Shown here piece after piece: positions 62,901 to 64,000 of a stretch of DNA of 64,000 bases. Where the stretch lies: positions 124,001 through 188,000 of the forward strand of contig NZ_FOXI01000004.1 in NCBI RefSeq assembly GCF_900115675.1, written 5' to 3'. A program made the position numbers and the translations under genes. The stretch comes from Halolamina pelagica. GTDB taxonomy: Archaea; Halobacteriota; Halobacteria; Halobacteriales; Haloferacaceae. Positions within the stretch are counted from its first letter, which is position 1, and each line of letters begins with the position of its first letter. The notes under the pieces were generated by a model. The model saw only the letters and a list, made by a program, of their open reading frames with translations. It made no database searches and was not told the DNA's origin.

Positions 62901-63059
62901 GTCCCGGACCACGTCGTCCATCGCCGCCGCGGCGGGACGTTCGATCGACGGCCGTGCCCGATCAGCGACCCCCGTCGCGTACACCGAGGCGCCGAGGAGG
63001 AGCAGCACCCCGACGAGCGCGAAGGGGACCCGGCCGCGATCGTCGTCTGCCAACCTCAT
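59991..63059 (-). CDS. Very large exported, membrane-anchored protein (DUF7286-like)
   Basis: A 1022-residue protein. One N-terminal helix (VPFALVGVLLLLGASVYATG) anchors it outside the membrane; the rest is an Ala/Arg/Thr-rich exported region with many NxT/S sequons and no second obvious membrane helix. It ends in DVDGNRDEKSPGWPCPGVDD and two Cys. I recall this as DUF7286, found in haloarchaea in operons with type IV pilin-like genes and a secretion ATPase. The ATG at 63059 overlaps the preceding stop. Unusually many Arg residues for a halophile exterior protein. Confidence 0.72.
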   Translation of the reverse strand: MRLADDDRGRVPFALVGVLLLLGASVYATGVADRARPSIERPAAAAMDDVVRDARPALSDAVRDAAHDAAREPVTTPADTAAGRAINDSRPFLDGLRLRIALAARESLSGVRREHGAAEARIGLPTVDGSTASLRRAKSGVEVVPVDGGAAMRVTVRNVTVRAIEEGRTVAHRRMNVTLTVETPVFALHQRTREYERRLNRDALAGEGLARGLTTRLTAVAMARGNARYAGAPIRNVLANRHVELSTNAAVLAQQRAVFGRHDPAGARAVDVATVGVGVLDILGGRHGDAATATKALVNPNAVDGATTDPASGEFDPQQPTTEPIDAGPEAAADRAYLDAISESSTAGSYRVRSELRVTVLTQSSARTPEHRLDNWTLVDREHTERTVVTTVQEPEAESAETVVDTVRKVTIHHTVERRWRRNGTTRTTTAEWTETARVAVRVTAAYAPADAAPDRPTEPLFERGGALGGPNLAGARERAADALLQANGGLDAVAARAVAADGKSAIVHQRTVTSARPSALDAWIAADLRGLRREVANVSVSVPRSAIASGDANAPARLAEELRDRRAELLDVPTAYDGAADRARVAARAAFLERVLAELDARAADARDRNVDYRDEFGDRATAGLSKLIELGRTEARTFSGVDSYEQSAAVEDGLVLTPDGGPAYLTLGAIDHELEPSVPPGASAHPLTARTTNWVAVPYGDAADGIVDTLMGGGTRRVSLETAAGTLIAANRTAGAGGDGGSAASTALAANRAELAAAVGSSVERAEAAVCDAATNGTGIGQSTCRAAVVDARDRWPALGSRAQSMADGSYAAAFEGALTARGVDAATADEAAVRVRVRLRQLSEGQATSVPAATTNQTASVVRRAARETARKRVSGALENASATATRRLTGASRLPAGLPVAPPPYTWIATVNGWSVTVRGEYQRFTVRARAPAPDGAGSTVRYVRDGAAARLDVDGDGEQERLGRSERVDFEAATTVVAVVPPGMPGVGDVDGNRDEKSPGWPCPGVDDGSCTADEPE

Positions 63060-63904
63060 GGCGACCACGTCCGGACGGATATCTCGACGGTGTCCAGCGC
63101 GAGCAGTTCGACGGCCGCTTCCGGGCTCCCGGTTCCCTGCCGGAGGTCGCTCGCGACACGATCGGCCATCGCCGCTGCGATCTGTCTGTTGGCGGCGCGG
63201 GTGTCGCCACGTTCGACTGCTGCGCTCGTGTCGACGCCGTAGCGATCACTTACCCGCTGGTAACGGTGACGAACGAGGTCGTCGAGCGGCGCGTCGTCGG
63301 CGAGCGCAAGTCGCCCCTTCTCGGGGGGCAGGATCCCGTCGACGATCGAGTTCACAACGACGCGGGCGAGACCGGCGTACCTCTCCTCGGACGCCACTCC
63401 GGCAGTTTCGGGGGGATCGACGCCACTCGGAACGCGGATCGTCTCGGCGTGCACGTCCGCCGACTGTGGCGGCGCGTTGCCGACGGCGAACTCCCGGCCG
63501 AGGTGGGCGTCCGGGAACGGCCGCCAGCGGACGACGACCCGCGTTCGTGGCGGGAGTCGTTCGTCGACAGCCGCGCGAACCGCCGTTGCGAACCCCGTGT
63601 TGGTCCGCGTCAGCGCGTCACCGTCGACGTGGACGGTCCTGATGGCGACGTCGGCCAACAGCGACGCCAACGTCCCGTGGGCGACGCGTTCGTACTCGGA
63701 GTTCGTGTCGGGGTCGGTCGCGCCCTTCGGCGTCGGTTCGAGCGTGTACGCGACGTCCGCGGTCGTCGCCGCCAGCGTCTCCGCGACCGCATCGGCCCGG
63801 TCGGCGTGTGCCACCCCCGGCGACGCCGGCACGCTCGTCACGGTGACCGCGGCCGCACTGATCAACAGCAGACAGAGACAGGCGTCGATGGCGGCTGCCG
63901 TCAC
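63056..63904 (-). CDS. Pilus-operon protein with N-terminal membrane anchor (DUF7284-like)
   Basis: A 282-residue protein starting with GTG (VTAAAIDACLCLLLISAAAV), an N-terminal hydrophobic segment like the pseudopilin anchor, then a soluble outside domain. The GTG overlaps the upstream stop as GTGA, and its own stop overlaps the next start as ATGA, showing a tightly packed operon. I recall it as DUF7284, a partner of DUF7286. The longer frame further upstream would run into the preceding gene, so it is rejected. Confidence 0.7.
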   Translation of the reverse strand: MTAAAIDACLCLLLISAAAVTVTSVPASPGVAHADRADAVAETLAATTADVAYTLEPTPKGATDPDTNSEYERVAHGTLASLLADVAIRTVHVDGDALTRTNTGFATAVRAAVDERLPPRTRVVVRWRPFPDAHLGREFAVGNAPPQSADVHAETIRVPSGVDPPETAGVASEERYAGLARVVVNSIVDGILPPEKGRLALADDAPLDDLVRHRYQRVSDRYGVDTSAAVERGDTRAANRQIAAAMADRVASDLRQGTGSPEAAVELLALDTVEISVRTWSP

Positions 63905-64000
63905 CGGTGAACCACCACCCGGAGCCACCCTGCACGTACCCGGCCCGGCGCAGTCCGAACTGGGACGTGACGACCCGCCGTCCGGAACTCCGAGCCCGGT
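63901..64000 (-). CDS. C-terminal end of a further pilus-operon gene, cut by window edge
   Basis: About 32 codons are open from the right edge and stop at 63901-63903, where the next gene's GTG overlaps. The piece reads VRTAPGRVRAGWLRVVVHR near its end. By position it should be the DUF7285-type partner in the same operon, but so short a piece cannot prove the family. Confidence 0.45.
   Translation of the reverse strand, partial: PGSEFRTAGRHVPVRTAPGRVRAGWLRVVVHR

Noticed and set aside
1-64000. Search for CRISPR arrays and rRNA genes
   Set aside because: No regularly spaced direct repeats and no rRNA-like sequence were seen in the window.

Overview
The window is a 64 kb piece of a haloarchaeal (class Halobacteria) chromosome. 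The evidence is high GC with GC-rich third codon positions, very acidic proteins, AT-rich promoter boxes about 25-30 bases before start codons (leaderless style), an intron-bearing elongator tRNA-Met, a Tat-exported lipoprotein, a PGF-CTERM surface protein, an AglB/AglJ N-glycosylation locus, and GfcR/TrmB control of a semi-phosphorylative Entner-Doudoroff pathway. No database search was possible. Family names come from recognised motifs and memory; DUF numbers in particular are recalled.

Layout. 1-2.8 kb: acyl-CoA metabolism (a carboxyltransferase cut by the window edge and a 3-hydroxyacyl-CoA dehydrogenase) and a helix-hairpin-helix protein. 2.9-5.5 kb: a CHAT (caspase-like) protease gene facing a 42-residue membrane peptide gene, with a ribbon-helix-helix regulator behind it. 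5.5-29.5 kb: a large surface-glycan locus. It contains AglJ, further glycosyltransferases, a sulfatase-fold enzyme and a capsule-type transferase (all minus); a pseudaminic-acid-like nonulosonate module in two convergent operons (11.5-18.8 kb); a flippase; glmS and two sugar-nucleotidyltransferase/acyltransferase genes (two of these three carry single-base frameshifts); the oligosaccharyltransferase aglB; and a DUF368 lipid-carrier transporter overlapping aglB. 29.5-30.7 kb: decayed DNA with a second, truncated DUF368 copy.

30.7-34.1 kb: thrS, a small membrane protein and a class V aminotransferase. 34.2-48.8 kb: a sugar uptake and catabolism island. It has a complete ABC importer (lipoprotein, two permeases, ATPase), a universal stress protein, a Gfo/Idh/MocA dehydrogenase, a ROK kinase, a TrmB regulator, and genes for KDG/KDPG-type aldolase, sugar-acid dehydratase, KDG kinase, glucose dehydrogenase, the regulator GfcR and a HAD phosphatase. 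Together these can import a sugar, oxidise it, dehydrate the acid, phosphorylate KDG and cleave it. Several inverted repeats sit in the promoter gaps.

48.8-64 kb: two MFS transporters, a PGF-CTERM glycoprotein (a plausible AglB substrate), photolyase, a mini zinc-ribbon protein, a DJ-1/PfpI protein, superoxide dismutase, an HpcH/HpaI aldolase, tRNA-Met with intron, several haloarchaeal DUF proteins, and, at the right edge, the start of a minus-strand operon of membrane-anchored proteins thought to belong to a type IV pilus-like system.

The strongest candidates for new biology are the CHAT protease/mini-membrane-peptide pair, and the nonulosonate module, which has a formyltransferase where PseH would be expected plus an unexplained FAA-hydrolase-family gene.
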